Source: Planctomycetota bacterium
GTDB taxonomy: Bacteria; Planctomycetota; Phycisphaerae; Phycisphaerales; UBA1924
DNA: 64,000 bases
Direction of reading: 5' to 3'
Assembly: GCA_039819165.1 (NCBI GenBank)
Contig: JBCBSM010000001.1
Span: 1,674,001-1,738,000, forward strand
The notes below the pieces were generated by a model, which was given only the letters and a program-made list of their open reading frames with translations, was not told the origin of the DNA and searched no databases. Positions 36,784 to 44,710 of this stretch are shown piece after piece (within the stretch, counting starts at the first letter, position 1; each line of letters begins with the position of its first letter). The position numbers were made by a program, and so were the translations under genes.

Positions 36784-37634
36784 CGCCGCCGGCTCGGGCG
36801 GCGGCCCAGACCACGGGCCGCCGCGTCGCGCTGCAGGCGGCGATCGCCACCAGCGCCGCCGTCGTGGCGTGCCTGCCCGCGTGGCGGGACATCGCCTGGG
36901 CGGCCACGCACGACCCCGACAGCGGCTACATCGCGCTGGTGCCATTCGTCGCCGGATGGCTGGCCTACGCGAGGCGGCGGCGGCTGCGGAGCGCGGACCG
37001 CCGAGGCTCTCTCACCGGACCCGCCATCGTCGCGATGGGCGGAGCGGCCTACCTGCTCGCGGCGCACGCCGGCATCACGCCGGCCTGGCACGCCGGGGCC
37101 GTGCTCGTGCTCGTCGGCGCCCTCTGGTCGGTCGTGGGCCACAGCGTCATCCTCCGGATGCTGCCGGCGGTGCTCGCGCTGTTCTTCCTCATTCCGGTGC
37201 CCGCGCAGGTGCTGCTGCCCGTCAGCGAGCGGCTCGGATCGTGGACCATCGGCCTGTCGTCCGTGCTGCTCGAGCTCTTTGGCTTCGCCATCGAGGGCGC
37301 CGAGGAGTACCTCGCCGTCAGCGGCAACGCGGGCGTGCGGATGATCGCGGCGATCGGCCTCATCGCCTACGCCTTCGCCTACGGCACGCCTCTGCGGCAG
37401 CGCGTCCGGATCGTGCTGCTGCTGTGCACCCCGCTCGTGGCGGTGCTGGCCAACGTGATCCGACTCGTGCCCTACGCGCTGCTGGTCGACGCCTGGCCCG
37501 CGGCGCGGGGCGTGGTCGGCATCCTGAGCGGATGGCTGACGCTGGGCCTGGCGATGGCGATGCTCTGGGCGTCGCTACGGTTCATGCGCCTCGTGCATGT
37601 GCCGGCGCTGCGGTACGCGCTGGCGTACCAGTAG
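36780..37634 (+). CDS. exosortase-family membrane protein
   Basis: 284 residues, GTG 36780 in a GTGA overlap. About eight hydrophobic helices and the family landmarks are present: HDPDSGYIALVPFVAGWLA, FFLIPVPAQVLLPVSERLGS and LANVIRLVPYALL with R228. Exosortases are inner-membrane transpeptidases that cut PEP-CTERM tails. However, the expected catalytic Cys (family CSGxR) is replaced: the aligned segment reads SGNAGVR, with N183 at the Cys position, and the expected His before GW is Gly. The only Cys residues lie elsewhere. The family call rests on helix pattern, the Arg motif and the neighbouring EpsI-like gene. Confidence 0.8.
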   Translation: MTPPARAAAQTTGRRVALQAAIATSAAVVACLPAWRDIAWAATHDPDSGYIALVPFVAGWLAYARRRRLRSADRRGSLTGPAIVAMGGAAYLLAAHAGITPAWHAGAVLVLVGALWSVVGHSVILRMLPAVLALFFLIPVPAQVLLPVSERLGSWTIGLSSVLLELFGFAIEGAEEYLAVSGNAGVRMIAAIGLIAYAFAYGTPLRQRVRIVLLLCTPLVAVLANVIRLVPYALLVDAWPAARGVVGILSGWLTLGLAMAMLWASLRFMRLVHVPALRYALAYQ

Positions 37635-37647
37635 GGAGCCCTTCGCG

Positions 37648-38274
37648 ATGCGTGGCTGGCGCTCCATCTTGCTCACCCTGGTCGCCCTGCTGGCGATCGC
37701 GCTGGCCGATCCGGTGGCCGACGCGCCCCAGCCGCGCATCCCGGACGCCTGGCGTGATATTGCCGCGCAGGCAAGCCGCGACGTCGGCCCGTGGACCTAC
37801 CGCGCCGAGGACGACCCACCCCGATCGGCCTTCCGCACCAGGCACGAGGTCGTGGTGCGGCGGCTGGTCTTCCGCCACCGCAGCGGCGGCCCGCGCGCGA
37901 TGGCCGTGCTGCAAATCGTGCTGGCCGCCGACCGGCGGGACCTGCTGGCCTACGAGCCCGCCTACGCGCTGCCGCTGGCCGGCTGGCGCCCCGCGGAGCC
38001 CGACCAGCTCGAATCCCGCAGCATGCTCATGGTCCGCGGCGAGGGCCCGCTGGCCGAGCGCATCCGCGCCGACCACCAGGCGGTGCTGCCGGGCCGCGTC
38101 GCGGGCGGATGGCGGCAGGCGATCCGCGCCGAGCCCATCGGCCCGGGCTGGCCCGGCCCGGCCGCGGCGGTGCAGGTCTTCGCGATGCAGCTGGAGCCGC
38201 CCGATTACGATCGGCTCACCGATGCCGTCCGCGCGCTGGCCGAACGCCTCGGCGAGGCCGAGGTCTCGCCATGA
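37648..38274 (+). CDS. EpsI-like exosortase-associated protein
   Basis: 208 residues, ATG 37648 with GGGAG 9 nt upstream. A single N-terminal helix (about 5-20) anchors a periplasmic beta-rich domain. Position directly after the exosortase-like gene, size and layout fit the EpsI family (DUF3485), which often accompanies exosortases, sometimes fused to them. Typical features are a WRDIA-like start and a late domain with a VQVFAMQLEPPDYDRL-type strand-helix. The precise role of EpsI is unknown. ATGA overlap with the sugar transferase gene. Confidence 0.65.
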   Translation: MRGWRSILLTLVALLAIALADPVADAPQPRIPDAWRDIAAQASRDVGPWTYRAEDDPPRSAFRTRHEVVVRRLVFRHRSGGPRAMAVLQIVLAADRRDLLAYEPAYALPLAGWRPAEPDQLESRSMLMVRGEGPLAERIRADHQAVLPGRVAGGWRQAIRAEPIGPGWPGPAAAVQVFAMQLEPPDYDRLTDAVRALAERLGEAEVSP

Positions 38275-39716
38275 CCCTCGCCGCACCAGCTCCGATGCCC
38301 ACGTCCGCACGGTCCGCGGAAGCCCCGCCGCGAACGCTGTTCGGCCTGACGCCCACGGAGGTGCACGACCGCTACTGGGCGTCCCGCGGCGTGCAGGTCG
38401 TCCGCCGCGCCATGCCGACGCCGCTCGCGAAGCACGCCCAGCTCTTCCTGCTGCTGCAGCAGCGGACGCTGTGCGTCTTCGAGCTGCCGCCGGTCGTCGA
38501 TCGCATCGTGTGGGCCGACGCCGACCTGGTGGTGCTGCGGCTGCGGGACAGCGACGACCACGCCTACCGCGAACGGATCGTCGCGGACGCCAACGGGAGC
38601 TTCCAGCGATTCGAGCGGCTGTACGGCAGCGACGACAGCCGGTTTGCCCGCGCCGCGGTCACGAACCGCATGGCGGTGGCGCGGGTGTGGCAGGAGGCCG
38701 AGTCGCCGCGGCAGGGCCTCGCCCGCCTGCGCCGCGCGGTGCCGCGGGGGCACCGCTGGCCCATGTCCATCGACGCCCGCGTCTTCGACGCCGACAGCGG
38801 CACCGAGGTCGACCGCTGCATGCGGCTGCTGGTCGACCTCTGGAGGCGGCCCGAGACCACGATCGAACGGGCCCGGCCACACGGCGACGGATCGTGGATC
38901 GATGCGCAGGCCACCATCGCCGCGGGGGCGCAATGCGTCGGCCGCGTCTGGGTGGGCGCCGGCCGCACGCTGGACGACGGGGACCTCGCCGTCGGGCCCG
39001 ACGTGCTCTGGGACGACCCGGCGCACCGACCGGCGGCCGGCGGCGTCCGCTGGCTCGACCTGGAGCCCGCCGAGCGGACGCAGCCGCTCAAGCCCCGCGT
39101 GCGGCCGCCGATCGAGCGCATCCTGAAGCGTGGCTTCGACGTCGCCTTCGCGGTCGTCGCGCTGCTGCTGACCCTGCCGCTTTACCCCATCGTGATGCTC
39201 GCGATCCTGATCGAGGACGGCCGGCCGTTCTTCTTCGCCCACACCCGGGAGTCGCTGGACGCCAAGGACTTCCCCTGCCTCAAGTTCCGATCGATGCGCA
39301 AGGACGCCGAGAAGATGAAGGCCGACCTCGCGGCGCAGAACCAAGCCGACGGCCCGCAGTTCTACATCGAGAACGATCCACGGCTGACCCGGGTCGGGCG
39401 GATCATCCGCAAGCTGCAGATCGACGAACTGCCGCAGTTCCTCAATGTGCTGGTCGGCCACATGTCGGTCGTCGGACCGCGACCCAGCCCGTACAAGGAG
39501 AACCAGTACTGCCCGGGCTGGCGCGAGGCGCGGCTGAGCGTGCGGCCGGGCGTCACCGGGCTCTGGCAGGTCAAGCGGACGCGGGCCGCCGGCTCGGACT
39601 TCCAGGAGTGGATTCGCTACGACATCGAGTACGTCGAGAAGATGAGCCTCTGGCTCGACCTGTGGATCATCTGGCGGACCATCGCGATGATCGTCCGGTC
39701 GATCAAGCGGTCCTAG
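38271..39716 (+). CDS. polyprenyl-phosphate sugar-1-phosphate transferase with N-terminal beta-helix extension
   Basis: 481 residues. The C-terminal part (about 284-481) is a complete bacterial sugar transferase domain: one hydrophobic helix (RGFDVAFAVVALLLTLPLYP), CLKFRSMRKDAE, RVGRIIRKLQIDELPQFLNV, MSVVGPRP and LSVRPGVTGLWQV. It loads the first sugar phosphate onto undecaprenyl phosphate to start an exopolysaccharide. The N-terminal 280 residues are not the usual four-helix or CoA-binding region of WbaP/WcaJ. They include a short hexapeptide-like stretch (WIDAQATIAAGAQCVGRVWV). ATGA-coupled to the EpsI-like gene; last gene of the locus. Confidence 0.92.
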   Translation: MTLAAPAPMPTSARSAEAPPRTLFGLTPTEVHDRYWASRGVQVVRRAMPTPLAKHAQLFLLLQQRTLCVFELPPVVDRIVWADADLVVLRLRDSDDHAYRERIVADANGSFQRFERLYGSDDSRFARAAVTNRMAVARVWQEAESPRQGLARLRRAVPRGHRWPMSIDARVFDADSGTEVDRCMRLLVDLWRRPETTIERARPHGDGSWIDAQATIAAGAQCVGRVWVGAGRTLDDGDLAVGPDVLWDDPAHRPAAGGVRWLDLEPAERTQPLKPRVRPPIERILKRGFDVAFAVVALLLTLPLYPIVMLAILIEDGRPFFFAHTRESLDAKDFPCLKFRSMRKDAEKMKADLAAQNQADGPQFYIENDPRLTRVGRIIRKLQIDELPQFLNVLVGHMSVVGPRPSPYKENQYCPGWREARLSVRPGVTGLWQVKRTRAAGSDFQEWIRYDIEYVEKMSLWLDLWIIWRTIAMIVRSIKRS

Positions 39717-39767
39717 CCGCCGGCGGCCAACCCCCGGACCGGCCTCCGGCCGATCGCGACCGGCCCC

Positions 39768-39780
39768 TACCATCCCCCGT
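39768..39780 (+). promoter_or_regulatory. -10 box for leaderless gene at 39781
   Basis: TACCAT (39768-39773) lies 7 nt before the ATG. No Shine-Dalgarno sequence is present. Confidence 0.4.
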
Positions 39781-40326
39781 ATGGGGCGGCGGCAGACCCA
39801 CTACGAGCACGCCTTCCGGGCCTTCCTGATCGAGCGGGGCGTGCCGTTCGTGGCCGTCGACGAGGCCCGCCGGGCGCTGCTGGGATCCGATGCCGCGGTG
39901 CTCAAGACCCAGCTGGGCAGCGACAAGCCGCGGACCCTCAAGGCCTTCGACTTCCTGCTCTACGGCACCCCCAACCTGCTCGTCGAACTCAAGGGCCGCA
40001 AGCTGGCTGCCGGCTCCACGCGCCTCGAGAACTGGGTGACCGACGACGACGTGGACTCGCTGCGGCGGTGGCAGCGGCTCTTCGGCGACGGCTACGTCGG
40101 CGCGTTCGCATTCGTCTACCGCTGCGAGGGCGAACCCCCCGCCCCGCTCTTCGAGCAGGCGTGGATCCACCGCGACCGCTGGTACGCGATGCGGGCCGTG
40201 GGCGTCGACGCATACGCCGAGCGCATGCGGGTCCGCAGCGCCAAGTGGCGGACGGTGAGCCTGGCATCCAAGTCCTTCGACGAGATCAGCGGGCCGCTGA
40301 TCGCCACCGCCGGCTCGCCGGGCTAG
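39781..40326 (+). CDS. PD-(D/E)XK nuclease-like protein with N-terminal HYExxF motif
   Basis: 181 residues, ATG at 39781. The N-terminus THYEHAFRAFLIERGVPF supplies an early acidic helix (E9). KAFDFLLYG (D57) is followed by PNLLVELKGRK (E69-L-K71). This D-x11-E-x-K arrangement on two predicted strands is the PD-(D/E)XK nuclease core, found in restriction and repair enzymes. The rest has many Trp/Tyr and a final RSAKWRTVSLA block. No methylase or helicase partner is adjacent. I recall similar HYE-type proteins in planctomycetes, but cannot name a characterised one. Confidence 0.65.
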   Translation: MGRRQTHYEHAFRAFLIERGVPFVAVDEARRALLGSDAAVLKTQLGSDKPRTLKAFDFLLYGTPNLLVELKGRKLAAGSTRLENWVTDDDVDSLRRWQRLFGDGYVGAFAFVYRCEGEPPAPLFEQAWIHRDRWYAMRAVGVDAYAERMRVRSAKWRTVSLASKSFDEISGPLIATAGSPG

Positions 40327-40439
40327 GACCAAGGGGGTTCGCCGTCCGAGGCCGGGCGAGGGTGCCCTGCGGTGGAATCGGCATCCCGCGGCCGAAGCGG
40401 CCGTACACTGCGGAGATCCAACCGGCCCGGAGCCTGCTA

Positions 40440-40670
40440 ATGACGAACAATTCTCAGAATGTCCGCCGCGGGCTCGGCCTGCTGGCCGTCGCCGGGGTGG
40501 CGGTCTTGGCGTTGCACGCGGCGCCGGCGCTCGGGCAGACGATCTCGCCGCCGCGGCCGCAATCGCCGGGCGACGCGCCGGTGCTGAGCAACATCGGCAT
40601 CGCGATCCTGGTGGTGGGCGCCATCGTCGGGGCGACCGTGATCCCCTCCAAGCGCGGCCACCAGGACTGA
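40440..40670 (+). CDS. small membrane protein of unknown function
   Basis: 76 residues, ATG 40440 with GGAG 7 nt upstream and a TACACT box (40404-40409) some 30 nt before it. Two hydrophobic segments (about 10-31, possibly a cleaved signal ending HAAPALGQ, and about 50-67) are separated by a Pro/Ser loop. A short basic C-terminus (PSKRGHQD) follows. No family recognised. The next gene begins 74 nt downstream on the same strand. Confidence 0.6.
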   Translation: MTNNSQNVRRGLGLLAVAGVAVLALHAAPALGQTISPPRPQSPGDAPVLSNIGIAILVVGAIVGATVIPSKRGHQD

Positions 40671-40744
40671 CCGGACGGGCGGCCCACGCCCCGGCGGCGG
40701 GCCGCGTTCGAGCACACGATCCGCGAACACCAAGAGGAGCGTCC

Positions 40745-41068
40745 ATGACGCAGCTTCGCAGACGTTGGAGGGCCGACCAGCGAACGGCCCTGATCGCAGT
40801 CAACGCGGCCCTGGTGCTTGTGCTCGGGGTCGTCGCCCTTTCGCCGGTGGCCGACGCCCAGCAGCGGCAGCGGCCCCGCGGCGAGTATCTCATCGTGGGC
40901 GGCCAGGTGATCGGCGCCCCGACCAACGCGGTCCACGTCGTCGACGTCACCAACCAGGAGCTGGTGTCGCTGCGGTGGGACCAGTCGCGGCAGTCGTTCA
41001 TGGGCATCGGCTACCGCAACCTGGCCGACGACGCACGCAGCGATGAGCGGGGGGACGGCGGACGATGA
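40745..41068 (+). CDS. small exported or anchored protein of unknown function, copy 1
   Basis: 107 residues, ATG 40745 with GAGGAG upstream. One hydrophobic segment (about 14-37) ends ADAQ, so it is a signal peptide or anchor. The periplasmic part has RGEYLIVGGQVIGAP, then VHVVDVTNQELVSLRWDQS. It resembles the next gene's product in layout (hydrophobic helix, then a short beta domain with a V-[VL]-D-x-x-x-[EQ] strand), so the pair may be paralogues. ATGA overlap. Confidence 0.65.
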   Translation: MTQLRRRWRADQRTALIAVNAALVLVLGVVALSPVADAQQRQRPRGEYLIVGGQVIGAPTNAVHVVDVTNQELVSLRWDQSRQSFMGIGYRNLADDARSDERGDGGR

Positions 41069-41409
41069 ACGAGCACACCCACGACACGACCGGTCGCCCC
41101 GCCCACGAGGGCACGGCGGCGCTCTGGGCCAGCGCCGCAGCGCTGGCGGGCATGATTCTCATGGTCGCGGGCCGCTCGCCGGTCGCGCCGCAGCCCGCGT
41201 TCGCCGAGATGGCCGCCATCGCCGGCGACTACGCCGCCGTCACCACGCAGGGCCAGAGCAGCGCCGAGGAGTTGCTGTACGTGCTCGACCAGCGGGCCGA
41301 GCGGCTGCTGGTGTACCGCGTGGAGAACCAGCGATCGCTGGTCCTGCAGCGGTCCGAGGACATCAGCACCGTGTTCGCGCAGGCCAGAGCGGCGGCCGGC
41401 GGCCGCTAG
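41065..41409 (+). CDS. small exported or anchored protein of unknown function, copy 2
   Basis: 114 residues, ATG in an ATGA overlap. One hydrophobic segment (about 18-36) is followed by AGDYAAVTTQGQSSAEELLY, then VLDQRAERLLVYRVENQRSL and a short helix. The order of elements mirrors the previous gene. No characterised family recognised. It is followed by ricT after 33 nt, so the small genes could belong to one transcript with ricT. Confidence 0.65.
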   Translation: MNEHTHDTTGRPAHEGTAALWASAAALAGMILMVAGRSPVAPQPAFAEMAAIAGDYAAVTTQGQSSAEELLYVLDQRAERLLVYRVENQRSLVLQRSEDISTVFAQARAAAGGR

Positions 41410-41442
41410 GCGGCACCGCAGACCCAGGACCCAGGGCCCGGC

Positions 41443-42792
41443 GTGCCGATCCTCCCGCTGCCGCAGTTCGAGGCCGACCTCGCCGAGTACGAGGCCGAGC
41501 AGGATCGCCTCGCCCGCGAGCGGCTGACGCCGCCCAAGACGGTGGTCTGCCGCTTCGGCTGCATGCAGTTGATCGGCGAGTTCCGCTACGACCTCGACGT
41601 CACGCCGGGCTGCGGCAGCCGGCTGGTCGTGCGCACCTTCCGCGGCACCGAGATCGGCGAGATGCTCACCAGCACGTGCCCGAATGCGGGCTGCGGCAAG
41701 AGCGTGACCCGAAAGCAGATGCTCGAGTACATCGATGCGTCCGGCGGGCGGCAGTACCCGTTCTTCGATCGCGGGCGTGTGCTGCGCGTCCCGCTGCCCG
41801 ACGACATGGAGCGGCAGGAGGAAATCGAGCAGTCCCGCCACGAACTCAAGCTCGCCGCCCGACGCATCGCCGAGGCCGAGGGCCTGGGCATCCGCATCGT
41901 GCAGGCCGAGCCGATCCTCGGCGGCGAGACCATCACGTTCTACTTCCTGTCGGAGGGCGACGGCGGCGGCCGGGGCGGACAGCGCGGCGGGCCCCGAGGG
42001 ATGCCGCCGGGCGAGGGCTCCCGCGGCGGGCCATCTCGCGCGGACATCTCGCAGATGGTCGATGCGCTGCAGCGCGAGCACCGGGCCCGGGTCGAATTGC
42101 GGCCCGTCGGCGCCCGCGACGAGGCGCGGCTCACCGCCGACTACGAGCGGTGCGGCCAGCATTGCTGCTGCAAGAACTTCCTCAAGGTGCTCAAGCCCGT
42201 GCCCATGCGGACCGCCAAGCAGCAGAAGGCCACGCTCGACCCGCTGAAGATCTCCGGACGCTGCGGGCGGCTCATGTGCTGCCTGCGGTACGAGGACGAG
42301 AGCTACCGCGAGCTGGCGGCGCGGCTGCCCCACCGCCGCACCCGCGTCGGCACGCCCGAGGGCGCGGGCGAGGTGCTCGACACGCAGATCCTCACGCAAC
42401 TCGTGCTCGTGCGGCTAGAGGGCAGCCAGCGGGACGTGGCCGTGCCCGTCGAGGAGTTGTGCGATCCGGACGAGGCCGCCGCGAAGCACGCCGAGCCGCC
42501 GGCGGCACCCAGGCCCGAGCGCCCGCGGGCGGACGACGGCGCCCCGGCGACCAAGAAGAAGCGTCGCAAGAAGAAGCCGCGGCCACCCGGCGGCAACGAC
42601 GGCGAGGGTCCCGCCCCGCAGCACCCCTCCCCGCAGCAATCCGGCGCCGCGGGCGAGGACGGCCAGCCGCGGCCCAAGAAGAAGCGTCGCCGCAAGAAGC
42701 GGCGGCGCTCGGGCGGCGACGGGCCGGGCTCGCCCCCGAACGATCCTTCAAGCACGCCGCCGAGCACACCGCGGGGCGGGCCGCCCGCCTAG
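41443..42792 (+). CDS. ricT: RicT/YaaT-like PSP1-domain iron-sulfur protein with basic tail
   Basis: 449 residues, GTG start. The PSP1 domain (about 30-330) holds the Cys signatures: CPNAGCGKS early, CGQHCCCKNFLK and the hallmark SGRCGRLMCCLRYE. In Bacillus, RicT (YaaT) with RicA and RicF forms an Fe-S-containing complex that tunes RNA maturation by RNase Y. The C-terminal 110 residues are low-complexity Pro/Gly/Ala with two dense basic clusters (KKKRRKKK and KKKRRRKKRRR), a likely nucleic-acid-binding tail not in the standard protein. It lies 24 nt before lepB. Confidence 0.9.
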   Translation: MPILPLPQFEADLAEYEAEQDRLARERLTPPKTVVCRFGCMQLIGEFRYDLDVTPGCGSRLVVRTFRGTEIGEMLTSTCPNAGCGKSVTRKQMLEYIDASGGRQYPFFDRGRVLRVPLPDDMERQEEIEQSRHELKLAARRIAEAEGLGIRIVQAEPILGGETITFYFLSEGDGGGRGGQRGGPRGMPPGEGSRGGPSRADISQMVDALQREHRARVELRPVGARDEARLTADYERCGQHCCCKNFLKVLKPVPMRTAKQQKATLDPLKISGRCGRLMCCLRYEDESYRELAARLPHRRTRVGTPEGAGEVLDTQILTQLVLVRLEGSQRDVAVPVEELCDPDEAAAKHAEPPAAPRPERPRADDGAPATKKKRRKKKPRPPGGNDGEGPAPQHPSPQQSGAAGEDGQPRPKKKRRRKKRRRSGGDGPGSPPNDPSSTPPSTPRGGPPA

Positions 42793-42803
42793 GGCCGGCG
42801 TTC

Positions 42804-42816
42804 TATTGTGAGCACC
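42804..42816 (+). promoter_or_regulatory. -10 box for leaderless lepB
   Basis: TATTGT (42804-42809) lies 7 nt before ATG 42817. This supports the ATG over the GTG at 42808, which overlaps the box itself. Confidence 0.35.
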
Positions 42817-44511
42817 ATGGCCGATACGCCCGACAGCACGGACGCCTCTTCGGGCGGCGACGCCTCGTCGCAGAAGACGTCGATCCGCGAGACGCTCAGC
42901 TCGATCGCGATCGCCTTTGCGATGGCCTTCATCTTCCGCGCGTTCGTGATCGAGGCCTTCGTCATCCCCACGGGCTCGATGGCACCCACGCTGCTCGGCA
43001 AGCACATGGAGCACGTCGGCATGCAGACCGGCGCCCGCTGGCAGATCGGCCCGTGGGACCCGAGCAATCCGTCGTCGGCCAACGCCGCCGAGGTCGTCGT
43101 CCACGATCCCATGACGACGAGCAATCCGCGGCAGCTCGTCGAGAGCGGCCCGAGCGCCGCGCGGCGGACGGCCGACGAGATCCGCCGCCGCCAGGGCCCG
43201 CTGCGGCTGGGCGACCGCATCCTGGTGCTCAAGTATCTGCCACCGCTCTTCGCGCCCAGCCGATTCGACGTCGTCGTGTTCAAGAATCCCACCGACCCGA
43301 CGCAGAACTACATCAAGCGGCTGACCGGGCTGCCCGGCGAGCAGCTGGCCGTGGTGGACGGCGACATCTTCACACGGGACGCGGCGTCGCCGCCCTCGCT
43401 GGCCGACCGCCAGCAGCCTGGCGGCACCTGGGCGATGGACGGCTGGGCGATCGCCCGCAAGCCCGAGCTCGTGCAGCGGACCGTGTGGATGCCCGTGCAC
43501 GACACGAGCTTCGCGCCGCTCGATCCGATCCGTGACGGCTTCAACTGGTACCGCCCGCCGTGGCGGGGCGAGTCGGTCGAGGGCGAGCCGGATCCCGCTT
43601 GGTCGGGCCTCGACGGCCGGACACCGGCGTACGACGGTGCGGGCGAGACCGTGCTGCGGTGGGATCACGACGCCTGGCCCATCGTCGATCACTATCCGTA
43701 CAACGAGCGGTACCGCGAAGCCGTCGGCGGCCGCTTGCGACCCGTGATGCCGCCGACCTTCGGCGTGGGCGACGTCCGCGTCCGCGCGGGCGTCGAGCCG
43801 ACGGGCGATCCGCTGCGTCTCCTCGAGCTGCGCGTCGACACCCGATCGCACGCGTTCCGCGCCCGGCTGGAAGACGGCGAGGCGGTGCTGGAATCCAGGC
43901 CGTTGGACGCCGAAGCGGGCTCGCCGTGGACGCGGCTGGATGCGAACCGGCTCGAGCCGCTGCCACCCGGCGGGGTGACCGACGTGGAGTTCTGGCACGC
44001 CGACCAAGCGGTATGGCTCTTCGTCGGCGGCCGCCGCATTGCCTACGCCGAGTACGACTGGGGGCCGCTGGAGCGCGTCGAGCACGCGACCGGCTTCCCG
44101 CTCGAGACGGTGCTGCCCTCGATGCCCACCCCCGAGAACTACCCCTCGGCGCGGCCCACCATCCGTATCGTGGGCGGCGTGCGGCTGCATCGACTGGGCC
44201 TGGACCGCGACCTGTACTACCAAACCACGCGGAGCAACAGCGGCGCCGCGGTGCGGGGCGGGCACCCGTCGGCCGACCTAGCGCTCATGGACGACCGCCA
44301 GTACTTCGTCTGCGGCGACAATTCGGCGTCCAGCCAGGACAGCCGGCTGATGACCGAGTCGAGCGGCTGGGTGACCCCGCTGGAGGCTCCCGACGGCATC
44401 GTGCCCGAGGAGTTGATGATGGGCAAGACCTTCTTCGTCTACTTCCCCGCCCTGGAGCACCGCGGGCGGATCCCCGTGCCGGGCTTCGGCCGGATGCGAT
44501 TCGTCTGGTAG
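42817..44511 (+). CDS. lepB: signal peptidase I with large insertion
   Basis: 564 residues, far above the usual 200-330. After an N-terminal cytoplasmic stretch, one helix (about 28-50) leads to box B with nucleophile S54 (IPTGSMAPTL). The general base is K167 in NYIKRLTGLPGEQ (box D). Box E lies about 330 residues later: VCGDNSASSQDSR, GDN at 500-502. The insert (about 180-490) contains beta-rich sequence such as ELRVDTRSHAFRARLEDGE and VWLFVGGRRIAYAEYDWG, resembling a lectin-like jelly roll. A second, smaller insert lies between boxes B and D. It cleaves signal peptides at the outer face of the inner membrane. The GTG at 42808 is an alternative start. Confidence 0.92.
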   Translation: MADTPDSTDASSGGDASSQKTSIRETLSSIAIAFAMAFIFRAFVIEAFVIPTGSMAPTLLGKHMEHVGMQTGARWQIGPWDPSNPSSANAAEVVVHDPMTTSNPRQLVESGPSAARRTADEIRRRQGPLRLGDRILVLKYLPPLFAPSRFDVVVFKNPTDPTQNYIKRLTGLPGEQLAVVDGDIFTRDAASPPSLADRQQPGGTWAMDGWAIARKPELVQRTVWMPVHDTSFAPLDPIRDGFNWYRPPWRGESVEGEPDPAWSGLDGRTPAYDGAGETVLRWDHDAWPIVDHYPYNERYREAVGGRLRPVMPPTFGVGDVRVRAGVEPTGDPLRLLELRVDTRSHAFRARLEDGEAVLESRPLDAEAGSPWTRLDANRLEPLPPGGVTDVEFWHADQAVWLFVGGRRIAYAEYDWGPLERVEHATGFPLETVLPSMPTPENYPSARPTIRIVGGVRLHRLGLDRDLYYQTTRSNSGAAVRGGHPSADLALMDDRQYFVCGDNSASSQDSRLMTESSGWVTPLEAPDGIVPEELMMGKTFFVYFPALEHRGRIPVPGFGRMRFVW

Positions 44512-44624
44512 CGCTGCCACCGCGTGAAGACTTCGTGAATGCGTTCTCGCTAGGGCGGAATCCGCGGATCGGACCGTTTACGCTCCCGTTCCCCGCGTGC
44601 CCCCGGGCATTCGAAGAAAGAGAG

Positions 44625-44672
44625 CGAGAAGCGGTCCCCGGCGGGCGGAGGAGCCTGCCGGGGACTCTCTCG
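44625..44672. terminator. large hairpin between convergent lepB and tmk
   Basis: A perfect 9 bp stem GTCCCCGGC (44634-44642) / GCCGGGGAC (44657-44665) with a 14 nt loop is extended by outer arms CGAGA (44625-44629) / TCTCG (44668-44672). It lies in the 199 bp spacer between two converging genes and is followed only by a CT-rich tail, so it is probably a bidirectional terminator. The rest of the spacer shows nothing recognisable. Confidence 0.65.
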
Positions 44673-44710
44673 TTGCAGCCGGCGCTATCCGCGGTGCCGG
44701 ATGGCGCGCC

